Source of the DNA: Trujillonella humicola
GTDB taxonomy: Bacteria > Actinomycetota > Actinomycetes > Mycobacteriales > Geodermatophilaceae
Length of the DNA: 64,000 nt
NCBI RefSeq assembly: GCF_046233715.1
Contig: NZ_JBJNRJ010000001.1
Location: 196,709-260,708, forward strand
Reading direction: 5' to 3'
Positions 40,789-49,183 of the stretch are shown piece by piece (within the stretch, counting starts at the first letter, position 1; each line of letters opens with the position of its first letter). The notes under the pieces were generated by a model. It made no database searches. It saw only the letters and a program-made list of their open reading frames with translations, and was not told the origin of the DNA. A program made the translations under genes and the position numbers.

Positions 40789-42455
40789 GCACGGCCCGGC
40801 AGCTCGCCGACCGGTACGTCGGGCAGCTGTGCGAGCTGGACCCGCTGGTCGCGACGTCGCTGGGGAGCGCGTCCGACCGGCTCCCGGACCCCTCGCCGGA
40901 GGGTCTGGAGGCGCGGGCCGAGCTGGCCCGCCGCACCCTCGCCGAGCTCGCCGGCGTGCCGTCCGACGAGCCCGGCGCCCGGCGCTGCGCCCGGTTGCTG
41001 CGCGAGCGGCTGTCCGCCGACCTCGCGCTGCACGAGGCGGGTGAGGGGCTGCGCGAGTTGTCGAACCTGTTCAGCCCGGTGCACGCGATCCGCCAGGTCT
41101 TCATGCTCATGCCGGCCGACACCGAGGAGGACTGGTCCCTCCTGGCCCGGCGGATGGCCGGGGTCCCGGCGGCCTACCGCGGGTTCGTCGCGTCCCTGCG
41201 GGAGGGGGCGTGCCGCAACCTGCTGGTGGCTCCGCGGCAGGTGGCGACCGTGGTCGGGCAGCTGGACACCTGGCTGGCCGGCCCGTGGTTCGGCACCTTC
41301 GCCGCCCGCGGCCCGGAGGGGCTGCGCCGGGACCTGGCCGCGGCGGCCGCGGCGGCCGACGGCGCCGTCGCCGAGGTCCGCGACTTCCTGCGCGAGGAGT
41401 ACCTGCCCCGTGCCGAGGGGACGCCGGACGCCGTGGGCCGCGACCGCTACGCCCTCGCCGCCCGCCGGTGGACCGGGGCCGACCTCGGCGCCGACGGCCG
41501 GCTCGAGGAGGCCTACGCCTTCGGCTGGGACGAGCACCACCGGCTGCTGGACCAGCAGCGGAGGGCGGCCGCAGAGGTGCTGGACGGCTCCGGCGGCTCC
41601 CCGCTCGAGGCGATGCGCTGGGTGGAGCGGCACGGCCCGGCGGTGGACGGCGTGCAGGCCACCCGTGCGTACCTGCAGGGCGTCACGGACCGGGCGATCG
41701 ACGCGCTCGACGGGGCCCACTTCGACATCGCCGCGCCGCTGCGCCGGGTCGAGGCGGTCGTGTCCCCGCCGGGCAGCGCGGCCGGCGCCTACTACACCCA
41801 GCCGTCCCAGGACTTCTCCCGGCCCGGACGGACCTGGCTGCCGGTGCTCGGCCGGGAGCGCTTCCCGCTGTGGGACCTGGTGTCGATCTGGTACCACGAG
41901 GGCGTCCCGGGCCACCACCTGCAGCTGGCCCAGTGGGTGCTGCGCGCCGGGGACCTGTCGACCTTCCAGACGTCGGTCGGGATGGTCGGCGCCGACATCG
42001 AGGGCTGGGCGCTGTACGCCGAGCGGCTCATGGACGAGCTCGGCTACTTCACCGAACCCTGGGCGCGGCTGGGCTACCTCGACGGCCAGCAGCTGCGGGC
42101 CATGCGCGTCGTCGTCGACCTGGGCATGCACCTGGGGCTGCCGGTCCCGGCCGACGCCGGCGGCGTCCTCGCCGAGCACCGGGGCCGGTCGTGGACACCC
42201 GCGCTCGCGCGCGCCTTCCTCGGTGAGCACAGCGGGAGCACGACGGCGTTCCTGGACAGCGAGCTGGTGCGCTACCTCGGCGTCCCCGGGCAGGCGATCA
42301 GCTACAAGCTCGGCGAGCGGGCGTGGCTCGCCGGGCGGGCGGCGGCGCGGCGCCGCAGCGGGGCGGCGTTCGACCTGCGCGCCTGGCACATGGCCGCGCT
42401 CTCGCAGGGCTCGCTGGGCCTGGACGACCTCGGCTCCGAGCTCGCCACCCTCTGA
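40785..42455 (+). CDS. DUF885 family metallohydrolase
   Basis: 556 aa. The family's zinc motif is present as WYHEGVPGHHLQLAQWV (HEGxPGHH), and a downstream metal/catalytic region is ADIEGWALYAERLMDELGYF. DUF885 proteins are predicted zinc peptidases or hydrolases. No signal peptide is visible, so it is probably cytoplasmic. GTG 40785 overlaps the nitrobindin stop (GTGA). The physiological substrate is unknown. Confidence 0.88.
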   Translation: MSTARQLADRYVGQLCELDPLVATSLGSASDRLPDPSPEGLEARAELARRTLAELAGVPSDEPGARRCARLLRERLSADLALHEAGEGLRELSNLFSPVHAIRQVFMLMPADTEEDWSLLARRMAGVPAAYRGFVASLREGACRNLLVAPRQVATVVGQLDTWLAGPWFGTFAARGPEGLRRDLAAAAAAADGAVAEVRDFLREEYLPRAEGTPDAVGRDRYALAARRWTGADLGADGRLEEAYAFGWDEHHRLLDQQRRAAAEVLDGSGGSPLEAMRWVERHGPAVDGVQATRAYLQGVTDRAIDALDGAHFDIAAPLRRVEAVVSPPGSAAGAYYTQPSQDFSRPGRTWLPVLGRERFPLWDLVSIWYHEGVPGHHLQLAQWVLRAGDLSTFQTSVGMVGADIEGWALYAERLMDELGYFTEPWARLGYLDGQQLRAMRVVVDLGMHLGLPVPADAGGVLAEHRGRSWTPALARAFLGEHSGSTTAFLDSELVRYLGVPGQAISYKLGERAWLAGRAAARRRSGAAFDLRAWHMAALSQGSLGLDDLGSELATL

Positions 42456-42458
42456 CGA

Positions 42459-42524
42459 CGCCGAAGTGGCCACTTCGGCGGGCGTGTGGCGCGCGACCCT
42501 TCCGCCGAAGTGGCCACTTCGGCG
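42459..42524. repeat. Two identical 22-bp palindromes between convergent genes
   Basis: Copies at 42459-42480 and 42503-42524, each centred on CCGAAGTGGCCACTTCGG and perfectly palindromic. They sit 3 nt after the DUF885 stop and directly against the stop of the convergent gene. Each can form its own hairpin, and the two can pair with each other. Likely a bidirectional terminator. Confidence 0.88.
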
Positions 42525-43235
42525 TCAGGAGCGGGGGGCGACGGGGTTGACGGTGTCGGCGGCGTAGCCCACGGGATCGCCGGGCCGCGCCGGGTGCACC
42601 TCCAGCCGGGAGGACAGCAGCGCGTCGACCAGCTCGGCCGGGCCGGCGACGTAGGTGCTCATCAGCTCGGGGTCGGTGGCCACGCACCACGCCCGGTCGG
42701 CCGGCCACCACAGCGCCGGGCTCTGCTCCTGCGGCTCCGGTGCGACGTTGGCCGACGCCAGCGTGATCGGGCCGCTCACCAGCAGCAGCTCGCACGCGGG
42801 CAGCGCCAGGTGCGGTCCGGCTAGGCCCTCCTCGTCGCACACGCCGAAGAAGCAGCGGTCCGGGGTGGTCGTGTGGGCGGTCAGCAGCGCCGCGAGCTCG
42901 ACCGCCACGTGCGCCGGCAGGTGGCCGGGCGCGGGGGTGTCGTTCCAGAGGTCGGGCTGGTCGTCCTCGCCGACGTAGTCCCAGGAGCCGGTGATGCCCG
43001 GCCACTGCATGAGCCGGTGCGCCGTCGTCCCGTTGTACGCGGCCACCTCGTCCCAGCGGACGTCGACGTCGTCGTCGCCGTCGTAGCGGACGGCGGGGTG
43101 CAGCACGCGCGCGTGCGCGGGGAGGGACGCCGGCACGAGCGCGCCGACGGTGCCGCGAGGGGCGCGGCGCACCGCGTCGGCGAGCCACGCCGCGGGGGAG
43201 AGGTCGGTCTCGAGGGGCCGCCCGGCCACGTGCAC
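42525..43235 (-). CDS. Conserved-looking hypothetical protein
   Basis: About 236 aa from GTG 43235 (the frame stays open further up, without support). It is soluble, with an N-terminal WLADAVRRAPRGTVGALVPA, a central aromatic and acidic stretch (RLMQWPGITGSWDYVGEDD), DRCFFGVCDEEGLAGPHLAL, and ALWWPADRAWCVATDPELMS near the end. The third-position GC bias and the placement of the terminator palindromes right at its stop support it as a gene. I do not recognise its family. Confidence 0.75.
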   Translation of the reverse strand: MHVAGRPLETDLSPAAWLADAVRRAPRGTVGALVPASLPAHARVLHPAVRYDGDDDVDVRWDEVAAYNGTTAHRLMQWPGITGSWDYVGEDDQPDLWNDTPAPGHLPAHVAVELAALLTAHTTTPDRCFFGVCDEEGLAGPHLALPACELLLVSGPITLASANVAPEPQEQSPALWWPADRAWCVATDPELMSTYVAGPAELVDALLSSRLEVHPARPGDPVGYAADTVNPVAPRS

Positions 43236-43556
43236 GGCCCGGAACCTACCCGGAGAACGGACAACCCCCGGGCTGCTCCGCGGCGCCGGGCCCTCGACGA
43301 GGGGGGCTGCACGCGGGCCGACTGGACAACGGTCGGCGGCCCGGGGGTCGGGTGACTGTCCGGTTGTCGCTCGCCGCCGTACGACGGACGGGCGATCATG
43401 CCGTCGTTCGGATTCCACTCCGAACGGGCGGCCCATCTGGACGGCGGCTAGCGGACAGCCACCTCACGAGTCCTGTAAGCATGCAAGTTACGGACCACCT
43501 CCCTTCTCGTGTACCTCGACGGTACGACGCCGGAAGGGGGTCGGCAACGAGCTTTT
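43236..43556. other. Noncoding stretch upstream of the hypothetical gene and downstream of nhaA
   Basis: 321 nt, less GC-rich than its surroundings. It contains an 8-bp inverted repeat CGTTCGGA-N6-TCCGAACG (43405-43426) and a weak hairpin GTACC-TCGAC-GGTAC (43511-43525), about 30 nt past the nhaA stop. I see no gene here. Confidence 0.6.
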
Positions 43557-44948
43557 TCAGCCCTCGGCGGAACCGCCCACGGTGCGCCCGGGCGGCGGCG
43601 CGCCCCGCCAGTCGGGGTCGTGCTCGGCGCGGTCGTCGACGGTCTCCACCTGGTAGACGTCCGGGATGCCGTCGGCGTCGCGGTCGACCCGCTCCTCCTC
43701 GAACATCTGCCGGTAGCGGCGGTTGCGCAGCCGCAGCAGCACCGCGGCCACCGCGGCCGCCACGACGGTCCCGACCAGGATGCCGACCTTGGCGTGGTCG
43801 TAGGTCGGCGAGCCCAGGCCGTAGGCGAGCTCGGTGATGAGCAGCGACACCGTGAAGCCCATCCCGCCGAGCAGTGCCAGCCCGATGACGTCGGCCCAGC
43901 CCAGGTTCTCGTCGAGCTGGGCCCGGGTGAACCGGGCCACGAGCCAGGTGGCCGCCGTGATGCCGATCGCCTTGCCGGCGACCAGGCCCACCACGATGCC
44001 CAGGGCGACGCTGTCGGTGACCGAGGCGCCCAGACCGGAGAGCCCGCCGATCGTCACGCCGGCGGAGAAGAAGGCGAAGACGGGGACGGCGACCCCGGCC
44101 GAGATCGGCCGGATCCGGTGCTCGAAGTGCTCCGCCAGTCCCGGGCCGGCGCCGGGGCCGCCCGCGGCCTCGCTGCGCACCACGGGCACGGTGAAGGCCA
44201 GCAGGACGCCGGCCACCGTCGCGTGGACGCCGGACTCGTGCATGAGCACCCACGTGACCGCGGCCAGCGGCAGCAGCAGCCACCAGGAGCGGATCCGCTT
44301 CTGCACGAGGAAGCCGAAGACGGCCAGCGGGACGAACGACAGCAGCAGCGGGGTGACCGCGAGGTCGGCCGTGTAGAAGATCGCGATCACCATGATCGCC
44401 AGCAGGTCGTCGACCACGGCCAGCGTCAGCAGGAAGGTGCGCAGCGCGCTCGGCAGGTGGGTGCTGATGACGGCGAGGACGGCGAGGGCGAAGGCGATGT
44501 CCGTGGCCGACGGGATGGCCCACCCCTGCAGCGCCCCGTCGTCGCGGCCCAGGTTGAACAGCACGAAGATCAGGGCGGGCACCGCCATGCCGCCCACCGC
44601 CGCGGCGATCGGCAGCGCCGCCCGGCGGGGGTCGCGCAGGTCGCCGGCCACGAACTCGCGCTTGAGCTCGAGCCCGGCCACGAAGAAGAAGACGGCGAGC
44701 AGCCCGTCGGCGGCCCAGGTGCCCAGCGTCAGGTCCAGGTGCAGCGCGTGCGGGCCGACCCGGGTGTCGCGCAGCGTCTCGTAGGCCGCCGACCAGGGCG
44801 AGTTGGCCCAGACCAGGGCGATCAGGGCGGCGACGAGCAGGAGGACGCCGCCGACGGTCTCCTTGCGCAGGACCTGGGCGATCCGCTGCGTCTCCGGCCA
44901 GGTCCCCCGGGAGAGGACCGGCGGGGTTCGGGACGCGCTGCTGGGCAC
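43557..44948 (-). CDS. nhaA: Na+/H+ antiporter NhaA
   Basis: 463 aa, 12 membrane segments. The paired-Asp ion site is in TLAVVDDLLAIMVIAIFYTA. Other family markers: FFFVAGLELKREFVAGDL, AIPSATDIAFALAVLA, and GWADVIGLALLGGMGFTVSL. GTG 44948 start. Compared with E. coli NhaA it has a hydrophilic C-terminal tail of about 55 residues containing DRDADGIPD, which resembles a calcium-binding DxDxDGxxD loop. It exchanges Na+ for protons, alongside the Mrp system in this window. Confidence 0.95.
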   Translation of the reverse strand: MPSSASRTPPVLSRGTWPETQRIAQVLRKETVGGVLLLVAALIALVWANSPWSAAYETLRDTRVGPHALHLDLTLGTWAADGLLAVFFFVAGLELKREFVAGDLRDPRRAALPIAAAVGGMAVPALIFVLFNLGRDDGALQGWAIPSATDIAFALAVLAVISTHLPSALRTFLLTLAVVDDLLAIMVIAIFYTADLAVTPLLLSFVPLAVFGFLVQKRIRSWWLLLPLAAVTWVLMHESGVHATVAGVLLAFTVPVVRSEAAGGPGAGPGLAEHFEHRIRPISAGVAVPVFAFFSAGVTIGGLSGLGASVTDSVALGIVVGLVAGKAIGITAATWLVARFTRAQLDENLGWADVIGLALLGGMGFTVSLLITELAYGLGSPTYDHAKVGILVGTVVAAAVAAVLLRLRNRRYRQMFEEERVDRDADGIPDVYQVETVDDRAEHDPDWRGAPPPGRTVGGSAEG

Positions 44949-45067
44949 GGAGCCGCTCCAAGGAGAAGGGTCGGGTGGGAGGCCGCCGACCAGACTTCCC
45001 GGCACACCGCGCAGGAGCGTACCCGCGGTGCACCGTCCTCGTGGCCGGGCGTCGGCGCGCGGCTCCG

Positions 45068-45073
45068 TAGAGT
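45068..45073 (+). promoter_or_regulatory. -10 box of the leaderless murD2 transcript
   Basis: TAGAGT followed by 7 nt and the GTG start at 45081. No Shine-Dalgarno is present. Confidence 0.65.
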
Positions 45074-45080
45074 GGGACAC

Positions 45081-46454
45081 GTGGAGCCGGCCCCCGCAGC
45101 ACCCCCGCGGGAGCGCTCCGTCCGGCTCGCGGACCTCGCCGGGCTGCGGGTCGGCGTCTGGGGTCACGGCCGCGAGGGGCAGGCCGCCGTCCGGGCCGCG
45201 CTGGGCGCCGGGGCGGCGGGCGTGCTCGTCGTCGACAGCCGCCCGGTGGACCCGGCGGCGCTGCCGCCCGGGGCCGTCGCGTCCGCCGACGTCGCCGACC
45301 TGGCCGGCTGCGAGGTCGTCTTCCGGTCGCCGGGCATCAGCCCGTACCGCGACGAGGCCCGCCGGCTCGCCGAGCGCACCTGCGTGACCACCGGCACCGG
45401 CGTCGCGCTGGCCGAGTTCGCCGACCGCGCCGTCCCCACGCTCTGCGTCACCGGCACCAAGGGGAAGAGCACGACCAGCGCGCTGGCCGCGGCGGCGCTG
45501 CGGGCCGCCGGCCGCCCGGCGGTGCACGCCGGCAACATCGGCACCCCGCTGCTCGACGTGCTGCTCGACGGGACGGCCGAGGGAGCCGCGCTCGTCGTCG
45601 AGATCTCCAGCTACCAGGCGGCCGCCGTGCCGGACTTCGCCGGCGCGGGCGCGGTCACCTCGCTGGCGCCCGAGCACCTGGACTGGCACGGCGACGTGGC
45701 CACCTACTACCGCGACAAGCTGCGCGTCTTCTCCGCCTGCCCGCCGGGCTCGGTGGTGGTGGCGCCGCAGGCGCGCGCGCTGGTGCAGCGCCACCTGGAC
45801 CCGGCGCAGTTGGCCGACCCGGACGACCTGGTGCCCGCGGAGCTGGCCGCGGCGCTGCGGCCGGAGCACCTGCTCGGCGAGCACAACCTCGGCAACGCGC
45901 GGCTGGCGCTGGCCGGGTGCGCGCTGCTCGGCCTGGACCTCGCCGCGCACGCCGGTCCGCTCGCCGCCGCCGTCGGCGCCTTCCGCGCGCTGCCGCACCG
46001 GCTCTCGCCGGTGGCCCGCCGGGGCGAGGTGACCTTCGTCGACGACACGTTGAGCACCACCCCGGTCTCGGTGCTCGCCGCGCTCGACGCGCTGGCCGGG
46101 CGGCCGGTGACGCTCGTCGCCGGCGGGCAGGACCGCGGCCTGGACTACCGGGGGCTGGCCGAGGCGTTGGTCGCCCGCAGCGGCACCGTCACGCTGGTGA
46201 CCGTCCCCGACACCGGCGCCCGGCTGGCCGCCGACGTCAGGGCGGCCGGCGGGGGGGTCGCCGTGCACGAGACGGCGTCGCTGGAGGAGGCCGTCGCCAC
46301 GGCGGTCGCGACGGCGGTCGCCGGCGGCGTCGTCCTGCTCTCGCCCGGCGCCCCCAGCTACAACCGCTTCCGCAACTACGAGGAGCTGGCCGCCCGGTTC
46401 ACCGAGCTCGTGCTCGCCGCCGGGGCGACCGCCCTCCCAGGAGCCGCCCGATGA
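45081..46454 (+). CDS. murD2: UDP-N-acetylmuramoyl-L-alanine--L-glutamate ligase MurD2
   Basis: 457 aa Mur ligase. P-loop CVTGTKGKSTTSALAAAALR, central domain EISSYQAAAVPDFAGAGAVT and LAPEHLDWHGDVATYYRDKL (His and carbamylated-Lys region), C-terminal ADP region LVAGGQDRGLDYRGLAE and LLSPGAPSYNRFRNYEELAA. It is MurD-like, but the next gene is murL, so I assign MurD2, which adds L-Glu rather than D-Glu. murL starts within its stop codon (ATGA). The start is GTG 45081, 7 nt after a -10 box. No other cell-wall cluster genes are adjacent. Confidence 0.85.
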   Translation: MEPAPAAPPRERSVRLADLAGLRVGVWGHGREGQAAVRAALGAGAAGVLVVDSRPVDPAALPPGAVASADVADLAGCEVVFRSPGISPYRDEARRLAERTCVTTGTGVALAEFADRAVPTLCVTGTKGKSTTSALAAAALRAAGRPAVHAGNIGTPLLDVLLDGTAEGAALVVEISSYQAAAVPDFAGAGAVTSLAPEHLDWHGDVATYYRDKLRVFSACPPGSVVVAPQARALVQRHLDPAQLADPDDLVPAELAAALRPEHLLGEHNLGNARLALAGCALLGLDLAAHAGPLAAAVGAFRALPHRLSPVARRGEVTFVDDTLSTTPVSVLAALDALAGRPVTLVAGGQDRGLDYRGLAEALVARSGTVTLVTVPDTGARLAADVRAAGGGVAVHETASLEEAVATAVATAVAGGVVLLSPGAPSYNRFRNYEELAARFTELVLAAGATALPGAAR

Positions 46455-47779
46455 CCGTCCCGCCCTTCGAGATCACCGACCGCACCCTCGACGTCACCAC
46501 CGGGGAGGCCGCGTTCACCTACCGGCTCGGCGACGACGAGTTCACCGAGCGGCTGACGCTGGACCCGGCGCTGCTGCGCGACACCGCGCCCGGACGGCCC
46601 GACCCCGCACTGGACGCGGCCCTCGACCTGGTGCACCTGGTCATGGGCACCAGCTACTACAAGCTCGCCGCGCCCGGCCGGGTCGTGGTGCGCCGACCGG
46701 TGACCAAGGCGGGGCTCGCCGTCGCCGAGGCCGCCTACGGTCCGGGGCTCGGGGAGTTCGCCGCGGTCAACCGGCTGCCGCTGCCGCACGCCGTCCGGTG
46801 GGACGTCGAGGTGGTCGACCCGCCCGCGGCGGCGGCCCCGGGCGGGCGGGGCGCGCTGCTGCCGGTCGGTGGCGGCAAGGACTCCGCGCTGGCCCTCGTC
46901 GTCGTCCCGGACGGCACCGCGCTGGCGGTCAACCCGACCGACGCGCAGCGCGACGTCGCCCGGGCGGCCGGTGCCCCGCTGCTGGGTGTGCGGCGGCGGC
47001 TGGACCCGCTGATGATCCGGCGGACGCAGGAGGGCGGGCTCAACGGCCACGTGCCGGTGACCGCGATCAACTCGGCGATCTCCACGCTGGTCGCCGTCCT
47101 CGGCGGGTACGACCCGGTCGTCTTCGCCAACGAGCGCTCCGCCGACGAGGAGACCCTCTCGGTCGACGGTGTTCCGGTGAACCACCAGTACTCGAAGTCC
47201 TACGAGTTCGAGCGGTTGTTCGCCGCGGCCGCCGCCGAGGTCGGGGTGGGCTACTTCAGCCTCACCCGGCAGCTGTCCGAGCTGGCCACGGTGGCCGCGG
47301 TCGCCGCGCTGCCGCTGCGCGAGCACATCTTGTCGTGCAACCGCTCCTACACCCAGCGGCACATGGGTGGGGAGGCGGCGCAGCGCTGGTGCCTGCACTG
47401 CGACAAGTGCCTGTTCACCTTCCTGGTGTTCGCCGTGTTCCTCACCCCGGCCGAGGCACAGCGGATGTTCGGCGGCAACCCGCTGGCCGACCCCTCGCTG
47501 GTCGACGGCTTCCGGGTCCTGTGGGCCACCGACAAGCCCTTCGACTGCGTGGGGGAGCGGGCGGAGAGCGCCGCCGCCCTCGCCCACCTCGCCGGCACCC
47601 GTTCCTGGGGCGGCCAGCCGGTCGTGCAGGAGCTGGGGGAGGAGGCCGCCGCCTTCGCCGCCGCCACCGGCTCGACGGTCGCCGGGTTCCTCCCGCCGCG
47701 CGGCGGGCACGCCGTCCCCGAGCGGTACTCGGCGGTGCTGCAGCAGGTCCTGGCCGACGCCCGGACCCCGGTGGAGTAG
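46451..47779 (+). CDS. murL: UDP-MurNAc-L-Ala-L-Glu epimerase MurL
   Basis: 442 aa. PP-loop-type nucleotide motif LLPVGGGKDSALALVVVPDG at about residue 140, then GHVPVTAINSAISTLVAVLG, VFANERSADEETLSVDGVPV, NHQYSKSYEFERLF, and a Cys cluster RWCLHCDKCLFTFLVF. These match the MurL family, which converts the terminal L-Glu of UDP-MurNAc-L-Ala-L-Glu to D-Glu with ATP. With MurD2 this bypasses free D-glutamate and glutamate racemase. It ends in TAG, and the same frame continues directly into the DUF4392 gene. Confidence 0.88.
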   Translation: MTVPPFEITDRTLDVTTGEAAFTYRLGDDEFTERLTLDPALLRDTAPGRPDPALDAALDLVHLVMGTSYYKLAAPGRVVVRRPVTKAGLAVAEAAYGPGLGEFAAVNRLPLPHAVRWDVEVVDPPAAAAPGGRGALLPVGGGKDSALALVVVPDGTALAVNPTDAQRDVARAAGAPLLGVRRRLDPLMIRRTQEGGLNGHVPVTAINSAISTLVAVLGGYDPVVFANERSADEETLSVDGVPVNHQYSKSYEFERLFAAAAAEVGVGYFSLTRQLSELATVAAVAALPLREHILSCNRSYTQRHMGGEAAQRWCLHCDKCLFTFLVFAVFLTPAEAQRMFGGNPLADPSLVDGFRVLWATDKPFDCVGERAESAAALAHLAGTRSWGGQPVVQELGEEAAAFAAATGSTVAGFLPPRGGHAVPERYSAVLQQVLADARTPVE

Positions 47780-47782
47780 CCG

Positions 47783-48667
47783 CTGGACGCGCTGGAGCGG
47801 GCCCTGCTGCGCACCGGCGCGCGCGAGGTGGCGGCGCTCGGGGCAGCCGTTCCCGGCCAGCTCGGCCGGCTGGCGGCGGTCCTCGCCGGCGCCGCCACCG
47901 CCGGCCGGCGGATCGGGCTGGTCACCGGCGTGCACATCGCCTGGGCGCCGCGGCCGGCGGCCGAGACCGACGGGCCCGTGGGCGCCGCCGTCCTCGCCCG
48001 CGCGCTGACCCTGCTCGGTGGCGCGCCGGTCGTGCTGACCGATGCGTGGTGCGGCCCGGTGGTCGACGCGTGCCTGGCCGCGGTCGGGTGTCCCGCCGCC
48101 GTCGTCCTGCCCCGCACGGCCGGCGAGGACGACGTCCGCGCCGCCGTGCACGCCCTCGACCTCGCCGCGCTGGTCGCCGTCGAGCGCCTCGGGCCCAACC
48201 GGCACGGCCGGGTGATGACGATGCGCGCGGTCGACATCACCGCCTCCACCGCACCGCTGCACGCCGCCTTCGCCCTCCCCGGCCTGCTCACGGGCGCGGT
48301 GGGCGACGGCGGCAACGAGATCGGCATGGGCAACGTGCCGCTGGACGTCGTCGCCGCCGCCGTCCCGCACGGCAGCGAGATCGCCTGCCGCACCCCAGTC
48401 GGTGCGCTCGTCGTCGCCGGCACCTCGAACTGGGGCTGCTACGGGCTGGTCGCCGCGCTCGCCCGCGCCGTGCCCGACCGGGGGGACGGGCTCCGGGCGC
48501 TGCTGGACCCGGCCCTGGACCTCGCCCTGCTGGACGCCGCCTCGGGGGCCGGCGGCATCGACGGCGTCACCGGCGAGCCGGGGCCGACCGTGGACGGCGT
48601 GCCGGCCGCCGCCTACGCCGGCCTGCTCGCCGACCTGGCCGCGCTGTCCCGGGGCGAGGACCGCTGA
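47783..48667 (+). CDS. DUF4392 protein, putative D-glutamate cyclase
   Basis: Up to 294 aa. The family core is clear: LVAVERLGPNRHGRVMTMRA and LTGAVGDGGNEIGMGNVPLD. Mitochondrial members (DGLUCY) convert D-glutamate to 5-oxo-D-proline. The domain begins right after the murL TAG (LDALERALLRTGAREV), in the same frame and with no ATG. A CTG at 47783 is spaced 6 nt from GGAG (47773-47776); the first GTG (47828) would remove 15 residues that look like part of the domain. So it uses a rare CTG start, or murL TAG readthrough makes a fusion, or the shorter form is correct. Confidence 0.8.
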   Translation: MDALERALLRTGAREVAALGAAVPGQLGRLAAVLAGAATAGRRIGLVTGVHIAWAPRPAAETDGPVGAAVLARALTLLGGAPVVLTDAWCGPVVDACLAAVGCPAAVVLPRTAGEDDVRAAVHALDLAALVAVERLGPNRHGRVMTMRAVDITASTAPLHAAFALPGLLTGAVGDGGNEIGMGNVPLDVVAAAVPHGSEIACRTPVGALVVAGTSNWGCYGLVAALARAVPDRGDGLRALLDPALDLALLDAASGAGGIDGVTGEPGPTVDGVPAAAYAGLLADLAALSRGEDR

Positions 48668-48708
48668 ACCCCGTCGCGAGCCCGGGGCGGGATCCCGCCC
48701 GGGGGCCA

Positions 48709-48714
48709 TACAGT
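48709..48714 (+). promoter_or_regulatory. -10 box of the leaderless fur-family transcript
   Basis: TACAGT followed by 6 nt and the GTG start at 48721. Confidence 0.65.
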
Positions 48715-48720
48715 CGACGC

Positions 48721-49179
48721 GTGGACGGACCCACCGCTGCGGAGGACGCGCCGCTGGCCGAGCGGCTGCGTGCCCGCGGCATGCGCCTGACCACCCAGCG
48801 CAAGCAGGTGCTCGCCGCCGTCGCCGCCCTCGAGCACGCCACGCCGGAGGCCATCGGAGCCCGGCTGCGCGAGCAGGCCGGGCCGGACGGCGCGGCGCCC
48901 GACACCTCGACCGTGTACCGCAACCTCGAGGTGCTCGAGCGGCTGGGCCTGGTGTGGCACACCCACCTGGGCAAGGGCGCGCCGGTCTACCACGCCTTCG
49001 AGCACCCGCACCTGCACGTGGTCTGCCAGTCCTGCGGCGCGATCGACTCCGCCGATCCGCACCTGCTCGACGCCGCCGCGGAACGTCTGGCCGCCGAGCT
49101 GGGTTTCACCTTGGACATCGGGCACGTCGCGCTCTCCGGGACGTGCCGGTCGTGCCGCGAGCGTGGGAACGAGGACTGA
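48721..49179 (+). CDS. Fur-family metalloregulator
   Basis: 152 aa. Winged helix: RLTTQRKQVLAAVAALEHAT, DTSTVYRNLEVLERLGLVWH. Metal sites: HPHLHVVCQSCGAIDSADPH and a second pair CRSCRERG at the C-terminus (two CxxC, structural zinc). The sensor residues do not distinguish iron (Fur) from zinc (Zur) with certainty. GTG 48721 has a -10 box 6 nt upstream. The YgfZ gene follows after 4 nt, so they are cotranscribed. Confidence 0.9.
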   Translation: MDGPTAAEDAPLAERLRARGMRLTTQRKQVLAAVAALEHATPEAIGARLREQAGPDGAAPDTSTVYRNLEVLERLGLVWHTHLGKGAPVYHAFEHPHLHVVCQSCGAIDSADPHLLDAAAERLAAELGFTLDIGHVALSGTCRSCRERGNED

Positions 49180-49183
49180 TCGA

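Noticed and set aside
43509..45080. N-terminal extension of MurD2 and other long frames antisense to nhaA
   Set aside because: The upstream portion is antisense to a clear NhaA gene; the GTG at 45081 with its -10 box gives a normal-length Mur ligase.
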